This document shows, in pieces, positions 8,515 through 21,518 of a DNA stretch of 64,000 nt. A program made the position numbers and the translations under genes. The DNA lies in NCBI RefSeq assembly GCF_002836745.1, contig NZ_PJAR01000029.1, positions 24,929 through 88,928 on the forward strand. The letters run 5' to 3'. Under the pieces are notes generated by a model. That model saw only the letters and a program-made list of their open reading frames with translations, searched no databases and was not told the origin of the DNA. Position 1 is the stretch's first letter. Every line of letters begins with the position of its first letter. This DNA is from Glaciecola sp. 33A. GTDB taxonomy: Bacteria > Pseudomonadota > Gammaproteobacteria > Enterobacterales > Alteromonadaceae.

Positions 8515-10074
8515 CTACTTCTCGCCCAACCATTCCACTCTGAATAAATCTCGACGTTTGTCCAAATAGTTGCGCACCGAGCCTTCATTCTGAAGCTTTG
8601 TTAGTTTGTCAAAATCAAGGTCAACAATGAGCGTCATTTCAGTATTTGGTGTCGTTTCAGATACAATGGCGTCATGCGGAAAAGCAAAATCAGAGGGTGA
8701 GAATACTGCTGTTTGGGCATACTGAATATCCACATTATCCACTTGTGGTAAGTTTCCTACGCTGCCCGCAATAGCCACATAACATTCATTTTCAATCGCC
8801 CTAGCTTGCGCACATCGACGCACCCGCAGGTAGCCATTTTTGGTGTCCGTCCAAAAAGGGACGAACAACACTTGAATATCTTGTTCGGATAGCAATCGCG
8901 CTAATTCAGGAAATTCAACGTCGTAACAAATCAGAATACCAATTTTACCAAAATCAGTATTAAACGATTGCAACTTGTTGCCCCCCTTCATTATCCATTC
9001 TTTCTTCTCATGGGGCGTTAATTGCAGTTTATATTGGCTTTCAATTTTGCCATCACGGTGGCATAAATACGCAACGTTAAACAGCTCATCATCTTCAACA
9101 ACAGGCATTGAACCGGCAATGATGTTGATATTGTAGGATACCGATAAACGCGAGATAGCGGTTAAAATTTCTTCTGTATATTCAGCTAAATGCCAAATAG
9201 CATCAATTGAACTTTCACCATCACTCAAGCCCATTAGCGGTGCATTGAAAAACTCAGGAAACAAAGCGACATCACACTTATAGTCAGATAATGCGTCAAC
9301 AAAATATTCTACTTGTTGCAGTAGCGCTTCTACGTTCTCAAAGTAACGCATTTGCCATTGCACACAACCTACTCTCGCCGATGAACGCTTACCGCCTAAC
9401 AAGTTTGGCTTCTCAGCATCGAAGTACATATTGTGCCACTGCAATAAGGTGGCATAACCTAACGAGTCTTTATCCTCGGGCAAATACGCCTTCATGACCT
9501 GTTTTACGTCAAATCCGTTGGACAATTGAAAAGTCAAAATAGGATCGAAAATATCTTTCGATTTAACTTGTTCGATATACTCATACGGTGTCAGTTCTTT
9601 TGCATATTGAATGTAGTTTGGAATACGACCACCGGCCATAATCGAGCGCAAATTCAAATTACGCACTAACTCTTTGCGCGCCTCGTACAAGCGACGACCT
9701 AAACGCAAGCCTCGATATTCTGGCGACACAAAAACATCAACACCATACAACACGTCACCATTTGGATCGTGCGTAGTGATATAAGCGTCACCGGTTATTT
9801 CTTCGTAGGTATGCTTGTCACCAAATTGTTCATAATCAACAATAACTGACAACGCAACCGCAACAACTTTGCCTTTGTCATCAATGCAGATTTGCCCATC
9901 GGGGAAGGTAGAAATTTGGGCTTTAAACTGCTTGAAAGGAAGCGTACCACCCACTCGCTGATATATCGCGTCCTGCAGCTCCCTGATATCGTCATAATCG
10001 TCTAATGTAAGGTGTCTAAGCTCTAGTAAGTGCTCACCTTCTTCATTTGAATTTACTGGTTCTCTGGTTGGCAT
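8515..10074 (-). CDS. GNAT acetyltransferase fused to carbon-nitrogen hydrolase
   Basis: A 519-residue two-domain protein. Residues 15-215 are a GNAT N-acetyltransferase domain with the acetyl-CoA loop in SPEYRGLRLGRRLYEARK (117-134). Residues 232-500 are a nitrilase-superfamily domain with the full catalytic triad: Glu274 in ALFPEFFNAP, Lys349 in QYKLQLTPHEK and Cys383 in ILICYDVEFPE. This fusion architecture occurs widely in bacteria, where the substrate is generally unassigned. The ATG at 10074 has GAGG six bases upstream. The gene is followed by a 14-bp repeat array. Confidence 0.9.
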   Translation of the reverse strand: MPTREPVNSNEEGEHLLELRHLTLDDYDDIRELQDAIYQRVGGTLPFKQFKAQISTFPDGQICIDDKGKVVAVALSVIVDYEQFGDKHTYEEITGDAYITTHDPNGDVLYGVDVFVSPEYRGLRLGRRLYEARKELVRNLNLRSIMAGGRIPNYIQYAKELTPYEYIEQVKSKDIFDPILTFQLSNGFDVKQVMKAYLPEDKDSLGYATLLQWHNMYFDAEKPNLLGGKRSSARVGCVQWQMRYFENVEALLQQVEYFVDALSDYKCDVALFPEFFNAPLMGLSDGESSIDAIWHLAEYTEEILTAISRLSVSYNINIIAGSMPVVEDDELFNVAYLCHRDGKIESQYKLQLTPHEKKEWIMKGGNKLQSFNTDFGKIGILICYDVEFPELARLLSEQDIQVLFVPFWTDTKNGYLRVRRCAQARAIENECYVAIAGSVGNLPQVDNVDIQYAQTAVFSPSDFAFPHDAIVSETTPNTEMTLIVDLDFDKLTKLQNEGSVRNYLDKRRDLFRVEWLGEK

Positions 10075-10203
10075 GTGATCCTCAAAAAAATACCGATGTC
10101 AACAATGACACCAACAGTTTATCAGGTATTGGTCGCTTTAATAGTCGAAGTTTAGATTTACCAAACTCGATTCGAATTGATGCTCTGGCCTTCATCACCG
10201 CGA

Positions 10204-11790
10204 TCAGCGTAGGCCGAACACGCCTTCTATTTCTTCCAAAGAACGTCCTTTGGTTTCTGGCAGCATTTTATATATTAATACAAAGCCGACGATCGCTAAG
10301 AGGCCATAAATCAAGAATGTAATGGCTGTACCCAAATTGGCCAACTCCCAGGGAAACAATAATTGCACACTGAAGCTAACAGCACTATTGACTGCACCAA
10401 TACAGGCAATACCGACGCCGCGCAGCCTATTAGGTAGAATTTCTGCAAGCAGCACCCACATCACAGGGCCAAGTGAGACGGCAAAAGAGGCAACAAACCC
10501 CAATATACCAATCAATACGATAACTGAATTGATTGTCACTGCGGCCTCAATTAACACAGATTGATGTTCACGTGCATCATCTTCACCGAGCAACTCGATA
10601 GTCGCGTTTTTAAAGCTGACGTCATTTGAAAAAGTTTTCCCTAAAATAGGCATTAGTTTACTTCGGTGATCTGGACTTTCAATAGACTGAATAGAAGATT
10701 CGGTAAGCTGGTAGCTTGCATTGTGAAAACCGTAGGAGGCGATGGACATACTAATGAACACACCGGCAAGACCAATCAACATTAATGGTTTCCGGCCTAA
10801 TTTATCAATTAATAGCATGGCGACAATGGTAAATACAACGTTGATAACCCCAACCCAAATGGCCTGCGAAAATGCGGCATTTTGACCAACGCCACTTTGC
10901 TCAAAAATACTTGGCGCATAAAAATAAATGGCATTTACACCGGTAGCTTGTTGGCAAATTGCCACCACTAAACCAACTAATAAGACAAATCGCATTTTTT
11001 TAGAAAATAAACTTTTAAGTAAATTGAATATAGAGTCTACTTTACCTTGCGCAGCGACATTGCGGTCTGCTTTGATTTCTTCAATAAAATTATCGGCCTG
11101 CTCACTCGTCATTGATGGCGCAGTCGCGTTTTTTCCATTAAGCATTAAGAGGACAGATTTGGCCTGAGTTTCGCGATTATTTAAAGCAAGCCATCGAGGG
11201 CTCTCAGGAATAGTAAACAACAGCGCAAAAAATATAGATGCAGGAATAATTTCAAAACCCAGCATCCAGCGCCAGACATTGTCCTCGATGCCTAAGGCAC
11301 TGACCCATGCAGCCGGATTACTCGACAATTGTAATAGATAATAGTTAACAAAATAAGCAACCGAGAGTCCAATAACAATGTTGAGTTGGTTAATAGAAAT
11401 CATTTTGCCACGTATTTTTGCTGGCGAAATTTCGGCTATATAGATAGGAGCAACAACCAAGGATGCAAAGGCAATCCCGCCTATAATTCGAGCCGTAACT
11501 AACATGCTGTAGCTAACCGCTAATGCAGAAAAAATAGCTGACACCACATACAAAAAAGCAATCGCGATAATGACCTTTTTACGACCAAACATGTCCGCAA
11601 AAAAACCAGCAAACAAAGAGCCAAATAAGGCACCAAGTGTAGGCGAACTGACCACAAAACCTTGCTGCCAGTCATTCAATTTGAATTCAGTTGTTACAAA
11701 GCCAATCACACCAGAAATAACCGATGCATCAAAGCCAAAGACGAAGCCTCCCAGTGCAACGACAATCGCGAAATAAACACTTTTTGACAT
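10204..11790 (-). CDS. MFS sugar porter (sugar/H+ symporter family)
   Basis: A 528-residue inner-membrane transporter of the sugar porter family, 12 predicted helices. Signatures: GFDASVISGVIGF in TM1, ADMFGRKK between TM2 and TM3, PESPRWLALNN after TM6, QQATGVNAIYFYAP in TM7, DKLGRKPLM between TM8 and TM9, and a final PETKGRSLEEIE at residues 509-520. Between TM9 and TM10 sits an extra hydrophilic stretch of about 70 residues (roughly 355-425), absent from XylE or GalP. It follows the GH16 gene on the same strand with a gap of 98 bp, which suggests uptake of a sugar released by the glycosidases here. The exact sugar cannot be read from sequence. Confidence 0.88.
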   Translation of the reverse strand: MSKSVYFAIVVALGGFVFGFDASVISGVIGFVTTEFKLNDWQQGFVVSSPTLGALFGSLFAGFFADMFGRKKVIIAIAFLYVVSAIFSALAVSYSMLVTARIIGGIAFASLVVAPIYIAEISPAKIRGKMISINQLNIVIGLSVAYFVNYYLLQLSSNPAAWVSALGIEDNVWRWMLGFEIIPASIFFALLFTIPESPRWLALNNRETQAKSVLLMLNGKNATAPSMTSEQADNFIEEIKADRNVAAQGKVDSIFNLLKSLFSKKMRFVLLVGLVVAICQQATGVNAIYFYAPSIFEQSGVGQNAAFSQAIWVGVINVVFTIVAMLLIDKLGRKPLMLIGLAGVFISMSIASYGFHNASYQLTESSIQSIESPDHRSKLMPILGKTFSNDVSFKNATIELLGEDDAREHQSVLIEAAVTINSVIVLIGILGFVASFAVSLGPVMWVLLAEILPNRLRGVGIACIGAVNSAVSFSVQLLFPWELANLGTAITFLIYGLLAIVGFVLIYKMLPETKGRSLEEIEGVFGLR

Positions 11791-11888
11791 TAAATTAGCT
11801 CTCTTTTACGGCTTTTATTTTTATTTAGTCAGACCAATACTGGCTATTCGCGAGCTGTATCTGACGTTGATTATCTGTTGGTCGCTAC

Positions 11889-13601
11889 TTATTTAAATAC
11901 GATTTTCACGAAGCTTGCAGCTATTAGCCCCGCTCGCCTTTGGATTGTAACCCCGATTAAGCCAATTAGTAACCATAGATGCACAGCTCCGCCGCCTGAT
12001 CCAGACGCAGTAGGAGGTTCTTGTGGCGCTGGAACAACAACAGCACAACCGGTGCTATCTACCTGTGTACCCGCAGCCGTGCCCGGGCATTGATCATCAG
12101 CATCAAGAACGCCATCACCATCACTGTCGACTGACGTCTCGGTATTGTTACCAAAAAAGATATTATCTAAAAATACCGTGCCATTACCTTCTATTTTTAA
12201 TTGAAAGACCTCGGTTAAATCCACAATACTCGAATAAGTGCTGAGCGGTATGACCAGACTTTGCCAAGACTGCTGGGCGACATCAACGTCAAAAGAGGTT
12301 TCAACTGGCCCTGGACTGATAATAAAGATTTTCAATGCCGTGGCGTTTTGTGTCCAATAATCCAGATAGATATTATCAAAGGCAGAAACATCCTGTTTAT
12401 TATTACCAAAATCAGTACCTTGATAATCCAATGTCGCGTACTTTAGTACGTTATCTCCTTGAATTTGCTCTTGAGTTACGATTGTTCCTTGTTCCCAGTC
12501 AGGATTAAAGTCCACACCTTCAATATTTTGATAGCTATCGCTAAATAATGAAATAACCTCATTTTGCGGATTTATTGGTGTCGGTGCGGCTTCTTCCGGC
12601 GCGGTAATAAATTGGCAGCCCGTTGCATCAACGTCAGCATTTGGAGGTGTATTTGGACATTGGTCCAAACTATTAACAACCCCATCGTTGTCATCGTCTA
12701 GCGCCACTGGTGTGCTTTCATTACATTGCTGCCATTCGTTTGCATCACTAGCAACGCAATGAGCGACGTAGTCTATTTCCATGGTCGCAGTATTTAATTG
12801 AGGATCAACATTGCCACCTAATGAACCACCTATCGCTACGTTTAATAGAACAAACATCGGCTCTTCATATTGAGAACAATTTGATAAATCGTGCTGAGCT
12901 ACAATATTGTTATCCATAAAAAAAGTAATTTCATCGGCAGTCCATTCAATACCATATGTATGAAAGGCCAATACATCAGAGGCACCACCAGGGTAAGTAG
13001 GCCGAACTTCACCACCGCAATCACCGACATTGAAGAAATTGGTGATGTAACGATCGCCTGAGTTGGCATACCACTCCCAAACATCTATTTCACCAGCACC
13101 CAGGTTGGGCCAATTAACGTTATCGTTATCACCTTTGATAGGGTCTTCTGCAATCCGGTTTTCTAACATCCAAAATGCGGGCCAAGTACCCCCTCTTAAT
13201 TCCAAAAAGCGAAGTCGAGTTTCAATACGGCCATATAAAAATTCAGCTTTGTCTTTGCTGTTAATCCGACCAGACGTCCAAGAACGACTCACCCCATTTT
13301 GACCAGGACAGTTAATATTTTGTCTGCGGGCAGTAATTTTAAGTGTGCCGTCTGACACTTCAAAGTTACGTTGGGCGGAGGTTTCGTCATCGGTGTAACA
13401 TTGAATTTCATTATTGTAATTGGCTTGAATTTGCGCTGTCCAATTATTCCAATTTACGCCTTCACCGTCGAAACGCTCTATCCAAGAAACCTCCCAACCA
13501 GCTTGGCTTTGTGCCAACGGCATGAAGCAAAAAGCAGCCAAAACAGCTGCTTTGCTTACGTGTTTTTTAGTCAATTGTTGGATCAAATTCACAATATCCA
13601 T
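11889..13601 (-). CDS. Secreted GH16 endo-beta-1,3-glucanase (laminarinase) with TSP3 repeats
   Basis: About 570 residues from the ATG at 13601, which has GGGAG eight bases upstream. Order of parts: signal peptide to about residue 34; GH16 catalytic domain about 36-280 with GEIDVWEWYAN, where Glu171, Asp173 and Glu176 form the E-x-D-x-x-E set of the beta-bulged laminarinase type; a thrombospondin type-3 calcium repeat DDDNDGVVNSLDQCP; a beta-sandwich domain (about 340-490, NEVISLFSDSYQN to VFLDNIFFG) of the kind attached to marine beta-glucanases and probably glycan-binding; a second TSP3 repeat DSDGDGVLDADDQCP; then SGSGGG, a hydrophobic helix and RR, resembling a GlyGly-CTERM sorting signal, but followed by 14 further residues. 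Function is inferred as depolymerising algal laminarin. Confidence 0.88.
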   Translation of the reverse strand: MDIVNLIQQLTKKHVSKAAVLAAFCFMPLAQSQAGWEVSWIERFDGEGVNWNNWTAQIQANYNNEIQCYTDDETSAQRNFEVSDGTLKITARRQNINCPGQNGVSRSWTSGRINSKDKAEFLYGRIETRLRFLELRGGTWPAFWMLENRIAEDPIKGDNDNVNWPNLGAGEIDVWEWYANSGDRYITNFFNVGDCGGEVRPTYPGGASDVLAFHTYGIEWTADEITFFMDNNIVAQHDLSNCSQYEEPMFVLLNVAIGGSLGGNVDPQLNTATMEIDYVAHCVASDANEWQQCNESTPVALDDDNDGVVNSLDQCPNTPPNADVDATGCQFITAPEEAAPTPINPQNEVISLFSDSYQNIEGVDFNPDWEQGTIVTQEQIQGDNVLKYATLDYQGTDFGNNKQDVSAFDNIYLDYWTQNATALKIFIISPGPVETSFDVDVAQQSWQSLVIPLSTYSSIVDLTEVFQLKIEGNGTVFLDNIFFGNNTETSVDSDGDGVLDADDQCPGTAAGTQVDSTGCAVVVPAPQEPPTASGSGGGAVHLWLLIGLIGVTIQRRAGLIAASFVKIVFK

Positions 13602-13763
13602 GTTCAGAACTCCCAAGATTTATACGCTTGTTCGCTAGGTGCATGTAGCATATATAACAGCCTTGTATAATACGTTATTTAACAATTTATTTACAAGCGG
13701 CTTGGGGTGAAGTGGACTTTTAGTAAGACGAGTGAAGCCTGACCTTTGAAGTGCCTTTTGTCA

Positions 13764-13858
13764 CACCCTTTTTGTCACACCCTCTTTGTCACAGCCTCTT
13801 TGTCACAGCCTCCTTGTCACAGCCTCCTTGTCACAGCCTCCTTGTCACACCCTCTTTG

Positions 13859-13861
<3 letters not shown>
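13764..13861. repeat. Seven 14-bp tandem repeats starting on the lacZ stop codon
   Basis: On the minus strand the units read TGACAAAGAGGGTG, then TGACAAGGAGGCTG three times, then TGACAAAGAGGCTG, TGACAAAGAGGGTG and TGACAAAAAGGGTG, followed by a partial copy. The TGA of the first unit is the stop codon of the beta-galactosidase gene. Three units contain AAGGAGG, a perfect match to the anti-Shine-Dalgarno complement, and the rest a close version. No start codon follows any unit at normal spacing. The array lies between lacZ and the GH16 gene, both on the minus strand. Confidence 0.9.
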
Positions 13862-17197
<3,336 letters not shown>

Positions 17198-17274
17198 CTA
17201 AATATAGCTAAATGTTAACCCTTAGGTTATGCTTAAATCTATCTTATTTTTATCCAAAACTCTCATTTTTACTT

Positions 17275-18111
17275 ATGCAAAATACGCTTAAAGACATTTT
17301 AGATATTGGTCCTAACTGTTATGAACGCTTCATAGAATCTGCCACCTTGGCAGAAATCAAGCCTTTGGAAATCGAATTAGCAGGTTGTTCAAACTTATCA
17401 GGAAGATATTGCGTTGCGCGTACAACACCACCTGATCACACTTTATTTTACACCCTAAGTGGGCAAGGCAAATTAACCACACTTTATAAACAATATGATC
17501 TGACACCGAATACATTGGCCATTTTGCCAGCAAGGCAAGCCTTTGCTGTGAGTATAGCGGCTAAGCATTGGGACATTTGTTGGATCAACCTTGCCAACAC
17601 GGCATGCTGGGAACATGCAGCGTTAAGCGAAGCGCTGGTGTTAGAAAATCAAAAATTCGAACCACTGCACCTCGCCATGGAATTATTATACGCCGAGCCT
17701 AGCGCTACTTTGCGTGCAGGTGTGATGCCAATACTTAGCCATTATCTGCACCTACCGTTTAAAGGGCAAACACAACAAGAGCACGCACAAAAAGCCTCTG
17801 ATGATCGCCTACAAAAGCTGTTTCAAGAAATCGAAAAACGCCTGCAGTTTGATTGGACCATTGATGCTATGTGTAATCATATTCACTATTCATCACCGCA
17901 TTTGCATCGTTTATGCCAAGCGAAGTTTGGTAACAGTCCAGTACAACAACTAATTCATTTGCGTATACAGCGAGCCAAAACGTTGTTATTAAATACGTCC
18001 TGGCCTATCTCTCATATTGCGAGTTATGTGGGTTATCCAAATATCTTTAATTTTTCAAAACGCTTTAAAAAATCCGTTGGGTTATCACCTAGTGGGTTTA
18101 GGCATGGTTAG
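17275..18111 (+). CDS. AraC-family transcriptional regulator
   Basis: About 278 residues from the ATG at 17275; an upstream in-frame ATG at 17212 would add 21 residues (LRLCLNLSYFYPKLSFLL) that look unlike the family and neither start has a clear ribosome-binding site. Residues about 20-140 resemble the cupin sugar-binding arm domain (TLFYTLSGQGKLTTLY, LPARQAFAVS). The C-terminal 100 residues hold two helix-turn-helix units: WTIDAMCNHIHYSSPHLHRL and the AraC signature WPISHIASYVGYPNIFNFSK followed by FKKSVGLSPSGFR. It is divergent from lacZ, 218 bp apart, and probably controls it, by analogy with other AraC-glycosidase pairs. Confidence 0.88.
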   Translation: MQNTLKDILDIGPNCYERFIESATLAEIKPLEIELAGCSNLSGRYCVARTTPPDHTLFYTLSGQGKLTTLYKQYDLTPNTLAILPARQAFAVSIAAKHWDICWINLANTACWEHAALSEALVLENQKFEPLHLAMELLYAEPSATLRAGVMPILSHYLHLPFKGQTQQEHAQKASDDRLQKLFQEIEKRLQFDWTIDAMCNHIHYSSPHLHRLCQAKFGNSPVQQLIHLRIQRAKTLLLNTSWPISHIASYVGYPNIFNFSKRFKKSVGLSPSGFRHG

Positions 18112-18922
18112 AACTTAATCTCAGCTAGGTATGACGTAGCGTTGGCGGAGAAACAAAATAACTTTGTGCACAATAAAAACCTTCGCCAATTATGGCAACT
18201 CCAATGCCACAATTGTTACTCTTCAAGAGGTCGCTTCAAGAAGTCGCTTCAAAAGAAGCGGTTCATCTGCTTTTCCCCTGAAGCCGAGTGGCAGGTCATT
18301 ATGTCGGCAAGAGGACGCCATGTTGAGTGATCACTGCGCACTTAATCACAACGCTGGTCGGCGATAACAGTAAATATATCTACAATACAACACAGGAGGA
18401 TGCAGACATTAGCTGGATTCTACTGGGCTGGGACCAAGATATCGGTATTTTGCCCAACCCGATGTATAGTTCTTGGAACTCAGTCACTAAACAGTCATCT
18501 GCGTCGCTTCGAAAACGAAGTCTGTTCTCAAAGCGATCAAAGCGGTAAAAGACGCTGCACCGCTAATGTTAGAAATCAAAGATGATCAGGCCAACTCGGT
18601 GGAAATCAAAAATTAATAGTTAGAACACTAATATTATTTTACGTATTAAATGTTCTCCATTGGATGTGCTTAAAAAGCAATCCATGACCGATCCTGAAAA
18701 TGCTTATTTTTTAACCAGCATTAACAGTGAGTATCATGAAGTATCTATTAGGTCATATTAGGGCCTTAAAAATGTCTTTCAATAGGCTTTTTAAAAACTA
18801 TTAAAGTCATATAAAATAAGGCTTATAAAAGGTTTTATAATTCATAATATGAGTTCTCAATCAACGTATCAAAAGGATCCCATTCATGGTTTTATTGAGC
18901 GGAAAATTAAGCAAAGTTGATT
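18112..18922. other. Gene-poor stretch with apparent coding debris
   Basis: No intact gene. Fragments read like protein but change frame: 18327 onward gives TLVGDNSKYIYNTTQEDAD and ISWILLGWDQDIGILPNP, then after a shift AVKDAAPLMLEIKDDQ ends at the TAA near 18614. A second piece near 18650-18760 reads DVLKKQSMTDPENAYF and LTSINSEYHEV before a TAG. Direct repeats of TCGCTTCAA lie near 18230-18260. I do not recognise the source protein. From about 18770 the sequence becomes AT-rich and leads to the choline-operon promoter. Confidence 0.4.
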
Positions 18923-18942
18923 TTAATTGAACGTTCAATTAA
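18923..18942. promoter_or_regulatory. BetI-type operator in the promoter of the choline operon
   Basis: TTAATTGAACGTTCAATTAA is a perfect 20-bp palindrome and resembles the known BetI operator core ATTGAACGTTCAAT. It fills the spacer between a plausible -35 (TTGATT, 18917-18922) and -10 (TAACAT, 18940-18945), 17 bp apart, so bound repressor would block RNA polymerase. It lies 71 bp before the TonB receptor start, and betI is the third gene of the operon, giving choline-responsive autorepression. Confidence 0.85.
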
Positions 18943-19013
18943 CATAACTGCGGTTGGCATATTATTCCCACACATTAAGAACGTTTACTAAAATACATTG
19001 AACAGGAACTTTT

Positions 19014-21374
19014 ATGAAACCTCATTTGCCTATGAAGCAAAGCGTGATCGCACTATCTGTATTATCAGCAATATCTGTAACCTCCCTGTCCGCTATCGCG
19101 GAAGAAAGTAACGAACAGCGAGCGGATACCGAACAAAAAAAAATAGAAACTATTCAAGTTACCGGCCGCAGCCTTTCTTATGCAAACAGCACCGTATCAT
19201 CGGAAATGAAAAAACAGCAAACTCCTATGACCAGCGCACTATCAATTATCGATAACCTGCCTGGTGTATTAGTGAACGAAGGCGACCCCTTTGGATCAGA
19301 CGAATGGTCAACCAGTATTTCCATGCGTGGGTTTCAACTCGATCTTGCATCTCAGCAAATTGGTATGACTGTCGATGGGATTTCCAATGGCAACTCCAAC
19401 TACGGCGGTGGTACAAAAGCCAGCCGTTATATCGATACCGAAAATTTACGCAGTATTGAAGTATCTCAAGGTACAGCCGACATAAGCTCTCGTTCTAACG
19501 AAGCGCTAGGCGGCACGCTTGATTTTACAACAATACGCCCTAGTTTCGACGAAAAACTAACCGTCAGTACGACTCTTGGTGAATACAACGCACGCAAATT
19601 TTACACGCGTTACGATACGGGAGAGATTGCGCAAGACACATTTGCATGGGTGTCAATATCAACGCAGCAAAATGATGACTATATGGACGGTTCAATAACT
19701 AACTCACGGGATCATGCTGAGGGTAAAATAATCAGTCGCATTGGCGACGTCGATTTAACTGGTTATTTGAGCTACGACGATGCTGTAGAATTTACTTATC
19801 AGCGGGTTTATGGCCTTGAGCAATATGCACAAGACCCTAATTGGGATGGCCTCATCAAAAACTTTACGGGCGTGCCGTATCAAGACCAAGCGTTACGTAA
19901 GACTTGGGGTACTGAACGTGAAAACCTTTTTGGTTATTTACAAGCAGACTTTATGCTCAGCGAAGTTAAGGTTAGTACCAACGTTTATTATCATAAAAAC
20001 AAAGGTATGGGTAAATGGATGCCTTATTATATGGCCGACGTCACAGATGACGGCGCAGGCAATCCGCACTCCGAGCTAGATACTTCGACCACAGCCTTCG
20101 GCGGCTCATCAGCGGGCAGTATCTATTTTGTTAATCGTGACGGTCAATCGTTGTCACCTAACGAGGGCTGTGTCAGTTCTATCGGCTACCCTTATGGCGG
20201 TGGCGGACCTGAAATCGATCCTGGTTGCTATGAACAAGGTGCTATGCCAGTCAGTTCAAATCGTCATAGTAATTATAGTAAAGAGCGTTACGGCGTAAAC
20301 GCCGACTTAATTTGGAACACCACGATTGCGGGTATGCCAAATACGGTGCGCGGTGGTTTATGGTATGAAGATTATCAGCGCGATGAAAACCGTAGCTGGC
20401 ATAAAACCATCGACGCGGCAACTGGCCCACGTTATGAGAACACCCCTTACTGGATCCAGTATAGTCGAGAGTTTCCAGTCGAGACTCTGATGTATTATAT
20501 TGAAAACGAGATAGATGCGGGTTTTGCTAAATTTCGCTTAGGTGCTAAGAAATTCAACGTTGACGTTACTAAGGAAGATCAGTTTACACCAGCAAATAAC
20601 TTGAACGTGTCATCTGACTCAGACGCCTTAATATCGGCTGGATTTGTTGCCCCTTTACCCTTGCGCGGCTTGGAAGTATTTGGTGGTTACGCTGAGAACT
20701 TTGCTGCAATAAAAGATGGTGTTTTAGAGCGTGACGACACTGACGTGAGCCAAATAGAGCCGGAAACAGCGGATAACATCGATTTTGGTCTGCGTTATTC
20801 TACACCTGGTTTTAACGCCAGCTTGACCTATTACAACATAAAGTTTGAAAACCGGATCACGTTTATCAGTAATGAAGACGTCGACGGCATCGACTTCTTA
20901 GAAGCAGCTGCCGGCGGATACGTTAACGACGGAGGTGTCGAGTCAGATGGTATCGAAGCATCTTTAGACTATAGACTGACCGATAGTCTGGGTGTTTATA
21001 TTTCTTATACTAAAAACGACTCTACGTATACCGACAAAGGCTTCCTTGGCAACACCGTATTAGGAAGTGCTCAGGATATGGCCGTGGTCAGCTTTGATTA
21101 TACCAAAGGCGATTTTTATGCCGGTTTTAGCACAAAATATGTTGGTGAACGTTATTTAGATCAAGCCAATACGCAGGAAACTGACTCTTATGTAGTGAGT
21201 GACTTGTACCTGGGTAAAACAGCATATGAATTTGCTGGAGCCATTGAAAGTATGGAGCTAAGCTTCACAATAAACAATGTCTTTGACAAAAACTACCTTG
21301 GCACAATTGCGCCTAACGCAGCTTGGATAGGTGCACCGAGAACGGCAACATTTAACGCCAAGTTCGTAATGTAA
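19014..21374 (+). CDS. TonB-dependent outer-membrane receptor, first gene of the choline operon
   Basis: A 786-residue protein with a signal peptide (to about Ala29), a TonB-box-like IETIQVTG near 44-51, a plug domain (TSALSIIDNLPGVLVNEG, ISMRGFQLD, GTADISSRSNEALGGTL) and a long 22-strand-type barrel ending in the aromatic-poor AKFVM. The barrel terminus and the plug are complete. The ligand is not evident: the neighbours suggest a choline-containing compound, but related receptors transport iron complexes, vitamins or glycans. Transcription is inferred from the operator at 18923. The stop codon TAA lies inside the first unit of a 14-bp repeat array. Confidence 0.9.
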   Translation: MKPHLPMKQSVIALSVLSAISVTSLSAIAEESNEQRADTEQKKIETIQVTGRSLSYANSTVSSEMKKQQTPMTSALSIIDNLPGVLVNEGDPFGSDEWSTSISMRGFQLDLASQQIGMTVDGISNGNSNYGGGTKASRYIDTENLRSIEVSQGTADISSRSNEALGGTLDFTTIRPSFDEKLTVSTTLGEYNARKFYTRYDTGEIAQDTFAWVSISTQQNDDYMDGSITNSRDHAEGKIISRIGDVDLTGYLSYDDAVEFTYQRVYGLEQYAQDPNWDGLIKNFTGVPYQDQALRKTWGTERENLFGYLQADFMLSEVKVSTNVYYHKNKGMGKWMPYYMADVTDDGAGNPHSELDTSTTAFGGSSAGSIYFVNRDGQSLSPNEGCVSSIGYPYGGGGPEIDPGCYEQGAMPVSSNRHSNYSKERYGVNADLIWNTTIAGMPNTVRGGLWYEDYQRDENRSWHKTIDAATGPRYENTPYWIQYSREFPVETLMYYIENEIDAGFAKFRLGAKKFNVDVTKEDQFTPANNLNVSSDSDALISAGFVAPLPLRGLEVFGGYAENFAAIKDGVLERDDTDVSQIEPETADNIDFGLRYSTPGFNASLTYYNIKFENRITFISNEDVDGIDFLEAAAGGYVNDGGVESDGIEASLDYRLTDSLGVYISYTKNDSTYTDKGFLGNTVLGSAQDMAVVSFDYTKGDFYAGFSTKYVGERYLDQANTQETDSYVVSDLYLGKTAYEFAGAIESMELSFTINNVFDKNYLGTIAPNAAWIGAPRTATFNAKFVM

Positions 21375-21450
21375 AAAGCGTAATGTAAAAAGTGTAATGT
21401 AAAAAGCGTAATGTAAAAAGCGTAATGTAAAAAGCGTAATGTAAAAAGCG
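21367..21450. repeat. Six 14-bp tandem repeats over the stop codon of the TonB receptor gene
   Basis: Six head-to-tail copies of TAATGTAAAAAGCG (second copy ends GTG). The first copy contains the last Met codon and the TAA stop of the receptor gene. Because 14 is not a multiple of three, successive TAA codons fall in all three frames, so no ribosome could read past the array. Confidence 0.95.
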
Positions 21451-21458
21451 TGGCAAAG

Positions 21459-21486
21459 GCCACATGCAGTAACAACTGTATGTGGC
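21459..21486 (+). terminator. Strong hairpin between receptor and phosphatase genes
   Basis: GCCACATGCAGT (21459-21470) pairs with ACTGTATGTGGC (21475-21486) through 12 pairs, one of them G-U, with a four-base loop. The following TACTTCACT has only scattered U residues, so it could be a weak terminator or a processing stem that lowers expression of the downstream genes compared with the receptor. Confidence 0.6.
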
Positions 21487-21518
21487 TACTTCACTAGCAT
21501 AATAAGGTAAAAAAACGC

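Noticed and set aside
17212..17274. Upstream start for the AraC-type regulator
   Set aside because: The extra 21 residues look hydrophobic and unlike the family; the ATG at 17275 fits better, although evidence is weak.
21293..21475. Minus-strand frame rich in FLHYAFYIT repeats
   Set aside because: It is only the reverse reading of the 14-bp repeat array and the receptor 3' end.
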